Assembly (NCBI GenBank): GCA_900551245.1
Contig: URVC01000097.1
Location: 1 to 7,182 of the forward strand
From: an uncultured bacterium
GTDB lineage: Bacteria > Verrucomicrobiota > Lentisphaeria > Victivallales > Victivallaceae
DNA length: 7,182 nucleotides
Direction of reading: 5' to 3'
The translations under genes and the position numbers were made by a program. The stretch's first letter is position 1. Each line of letters starts with the position of its first letter. Shown here in pieces: positions 5,130-7,182 of the stretch. The notes beneath the pieces are model-generated. The model saw nothing but the letters and a program-made list of their open reading frames with translations. It ran no database searches and was not told where the DNA came from.

Positions 5130-7094
5130 ATGACAGACAGTATGAAAACGCATAACATGGAACAGCGAATAACAGCCATTCGCGCCCGGTTGAAGCGACT
5201 TTCTACTGAACAGGAAAAACTGGAACAGGAACTCCATGAATTGCTTCTTATTCGGCAACGAACGATTTCTTCTTGGAGCCCACCAGCGCGAACATCCGAC
5301 CAATATCCTCCGGACAAGAAAATCCGAATATTCCGCAGTTTGTTTCGTGGTCGCGAGGATGTGTTTCCTCGACGTTTTGAGAGCATGAAGACCGGGAAAA
5401 GCGGTTATCAGCCGGTATGTACCAACGAGTGGCGACGCGGAATTTGTTCCAAGCCGAAAATCAAATGTTCTGAATGCCAATATCGAGAATGGGTTCCGGT
5501 TTCTGACGACATTATCGAAAAGCATCTTCGTGGTTCCGATGAACGAGGTCATGATTTTACCATCGGCGTCTACCCTATGCTGGAAGACGAGACCTGCTTT
5601 TTTCTCGCAGTTGATTTCGACAAGCAGAATTTTCGTGAGGATGTACAGGCATTTCTTCTCACTTGCCGACGGTTCAACATTCCCGCCGCCTTGGAAAGAT
5701 CCCGTTCCGGAAATGGTGCACACGTCTGGATTTTCTTCACTTCGCCAATTCCCGCCCGTACAGCTCGCCGCCTGGGCTGCTTTCTCTTGACGGAAACCAT
5801 GGAGAGCCGTCCTGAACTTGGATTTGAATCCTATGACAGATTTTTTCCCAATCAGGACACGATGCCGCAGGGAGGTTTGGGCAATTTGATAGCTCTGCCG
5901 CTTCAGGCAAAACCACGCCAGCGCGGGAACAGTGTTTTTCTGGATGATGCGATGACCCCCTATCCGGATCAATGGAAGTTTCTTGCCGGAATACGCAAGA
6001 TGCAACCGGCAGAAGTGGAAACTCTTGCCGCACAAGCTGTGGAAAGTGGACGTGTTACCGCAGTCAAAATGCCGATATTGGAAGAAGACGAGGTTCCATG
6101 GGAACAGCCTCCATCTCGCAGGCGAAAAGAAAAAGATCTCGCCGTCGGCCTGACGAAACCACTGGAGATTGTCATAGAAAACGAGATATATTTCACGAAA
6201 GCCCAGCTTACGCCGAAATTGCAGACAGCTCTTTTACGGCTTGCTGCATTCCAGAATCCGGAATTTTACCATGCTCAAGCAATGCATATGCCGACTTACG
6301 ATAAACCTCGTATCATTTGTTGTGTGGAAGATTTTCCGAATTACATAGGTCTGCCGCGCGGCAGTGCCGACGATATCGTTACGCTTCTGGTCGAAAATAA
6401 AATACGTTATACCGTATCCGATAAACGAAATCGTGGAAAGCCGCAGAAGTTTGCATTTCAGGGGAAACTCCGTCCAGAACAGGAAAAGGCGGCGATAGCG
6501 TTGTTGAAAAATGATCTGGGAGTACTGTCGGCATCTACCGCATTCGGCAAGACAGTGGTCGCGATATACCTGCTTGCAAAACGAGCCACGAACACACTTA
6601 TTCTTGTCCATCGGGTACAATTACTGAACCAATGGAAGAGCCGCCTGGAAAACTTTCTTGGGATTCCGCCATCGGAAATCGGAATAATCGGTTCCGGCAA
6701 AAGAAAACCGACAGGGATCATTGATGTTGCCTCAATTCAGAGTTTGGTGAAGAAAGGAGTCGTCGATGATATTGTCGGCAACTATGGCATGGTGATTGCG
6801 GATGAGTGTCATCATCTGAGTGCTTTCTCCTTTGAATCGGTGATTCGCCAGTGCAAATGCCAATATGTATTGGGACTTTCTGCAACACTCACCCGGAAGG
6901 ATGGTCATCATCCGATCATTTTCATGCAATGCGGACCAGTCCGCTACCGGGTCAACGACAAGCAGCAGGCACTTGAGCGACCATTTGATCATCGGGTCAT
7001 TATCAGGCCCACGGAACTCACCCTGCCTCCGGAACAGCAGGAAAAGACCACGATTCATACCATTTACGATTTGCTTATTCACCTGAATCCGTGA
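5130..7094 (+). CDS. TOTE-type AEP primase - superfamily 2 helicase, truncated after RecA lobe 1
   Basis: A 654-residue protein. An N-terminal coiled coil (about 10-42) is followed by a Cys cluster C97-x8-C106-x6-C113-x2-C116 (zinc-binding inferred). The archaeo-eukaryotic primase domain has FLAVDFD (catalytic D162/D164), SRSGNGAHVW (S193...H198) and GGLGNLIALPLQ (248-259). The SF2 helicase has LRPEQ (447-451), Walker A STAFGKT (469-475), motif Ia LVHRVQLLNQW (492-502), DECH box (558-561) and SAT (584-586). This order is the TOTE conflict-system primase-helicase found in mobile and defence loci, where nucleic-acid synthesis/unwinding on invading DNA is proposed. The protein ends at IYDLLIHLNP, where relatives continue into RecA lobe 2 (motifs IV-VI). 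No frame restores it in the remaining 88 bases, so helicase activity is probably lost unless the split is programmed. GGAGGTGA (5121-5128) sets the start at 5130. Confidence 0.9.
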   Translation: MTDSMKTHNMEQRITAIRARLKRLSTEQEKLEQELHELLLIRQRTISSWSPPARTSDQYPPDKKIRIFRSLFRGREDVFPRRFESMKTGKSGYQPVCTNEWRRGICSKPKIKCSECQYREWVPVSDDIIEKHLRGSDERGHDFTIGVYPMLEDETCFFLAVDFDKQNFREDVQAFLLTCRRFNIPAALERSRSGNGAHVWIFFTSPIPARTARRLGCFLLTETMESRPELGFESYDRFFPNQDTMPQGGLGNLIALPLQAKPRQRGNSVFLDDAMTPYPDQWKFLAGIRKMQPAEVETLAAQAVESGRVTAVKMPILEEDEVPWEQPPSRRRKEKDLAVGLTKPLEIVIENEIYFTKAQLTPKLQTALLRLAAFQNPEFYHAQAMHMPTYDKPRIICCVEDFPNYIGLPRGSADDIVTLLVENKIRYTVSDKRNRGKPQKFAFQGKLRPEQEKAAIALLKNDLGVLSASTAFGKTVVAIYLLAKRATNTLILVHRVQLLNQWKSRLENFLGIPPSEIGIIGSGKRKPTGIIDVASIQSLVKKGVVDDIVGNYGMVIADECHHLSAFSFESVIRQCKCQYVLGLSATLTRKDGHHPIIFMQCGPVRYRVNDKQQALERPFDHRVIIRPTELTLPPEQQEKTTIHTIYDLLIHLNP

Positions 7095-7126
7095 ATTTTT
7101 GTTGATGTATTTTTCATTCGGATTCA
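7084..7126. repeat. 8-bp inverted repeat at the truncation point
   Basis: TGAATCCG (7084-7091) and CGGATTCA (7119-7126) are perfect reverse complements, 27 nt apart. The left arm coincides with the last sense codons (LNP) of the truncated helicase, exactly where its family similarity stops. This suggests the edge of inserted DNA or a recombination site; it could also fold as a weak hairpin. Confidence 0.4.
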
Positions 7127-7179
7127 CATGTTGATTTTTGCCGGATTTCCCGGTGTTTTTTGTTCTGATTTCCGATCCT
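7111..7179 (-). repeat. Second 23-bp-spaced repeat set (CGGATT core)
   Basis: CGGATT at 7119, CGGATT at 7142 and CTGATT at 7165 are spaced exactly 23 bp, each preceded within ~10 bp by a T-run. The second and third copies continue as TTCC and TTCC. Read on the minus strand each is AATCCG followed by an A-run, so the set points toward the ATPase/helicase genes and is inverted relative to the set at 3402-3470. The set may continue beyond the window. The non-coding tail 7095-7182 contains nothing else I can identify. Confidence 0.4.
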
Positions 7180-7182
7180 GAT

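Noticed and set aside
4884..6035. Long minus-strand open frame (383 codons) overlapping the start of the primase-helicase gene.
   Set aside because: It is Cys/Arg/Ser-rich with no domain and no ribosome site, and it lies opposite well-supported AEP motifs. Its tail (KEIARRSYEV) caught my eye but is too short to support a gene remnant.

Overview
The window looks like bacterial chromosome from a Gram-negative, probably gut-associated lineage. An AraC-type regulator sits next to a GntR/LacI hybrid regulator, and both are GC-rich with clear Shine-Dalgarno sites. This combination is common in Lentisphaerota (Victivallis-like) genomes, but that assignment is inference and weak. From about 2.6 kb onward the base composition becomes visibly more AT-rich and the gene content changes to phage-like and conflict-system-like genes, as expected of accessory or transferred DNA.

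Layout. 23-949 (minus) is an AraC/XylS-family regulator. 1286-2410 (plus) is a divergent GntR-HTH/LacI-sensor regulator. The two promoters share an unusually similar -35/-10 design (TTGTTTTT.CCG ... GGGTATAAT). The 3' end of the GntR/LacI gene loses its reading frame near 2255-2275. Between there and about 2670 lie only gene fragments: the tail of an acidic protein, a 31-codon ORF translationally coupled to it, and, head-on in the opposite strand, the first ~28 codons of a small phage-type protein. The head-on fragments meet at a perfect GC palindrome (2584-2593). A 79-residue coiled-coil protein (2720-2959, minus) is upstream of that last fragment in the same direction. 3071-3400 has no convincing gene; it contains a 10-G homopolymer.

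The second half holds two large plus-strand genes. 3502-4776 encodes an AAA+ ATPase with a C-terminal DUF4143 / PD-(D/E)XK-like region. 5130-7094 encodes a zinc-cluster + archaeo-eukaryotic primase (AEP) + superfamily 2 helicase protein of the TOTE conflict-system type. Its helicase stops after the first RecA lobe, so it appears truncated. A 353-bp gap between them contains a strong bulged hairpin whose loop resembles a tRNA T-arm.

The most unusual signal is non-coding. Three imperfect 23-bp direct repeats (CCGATT core) overlap the ATPase promoter. A second 23-bp-spaced set (CGGATT core, T-tract on the other side, so pointing the opposite way) lies just after the truncated helicase. The two sets flank the ATPase/primase-helicase pair in inverted orientation. 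They could be operators, or multi-site transposon-like ends of a mobile conflict cassette; the sequence alone cannot decide between these.
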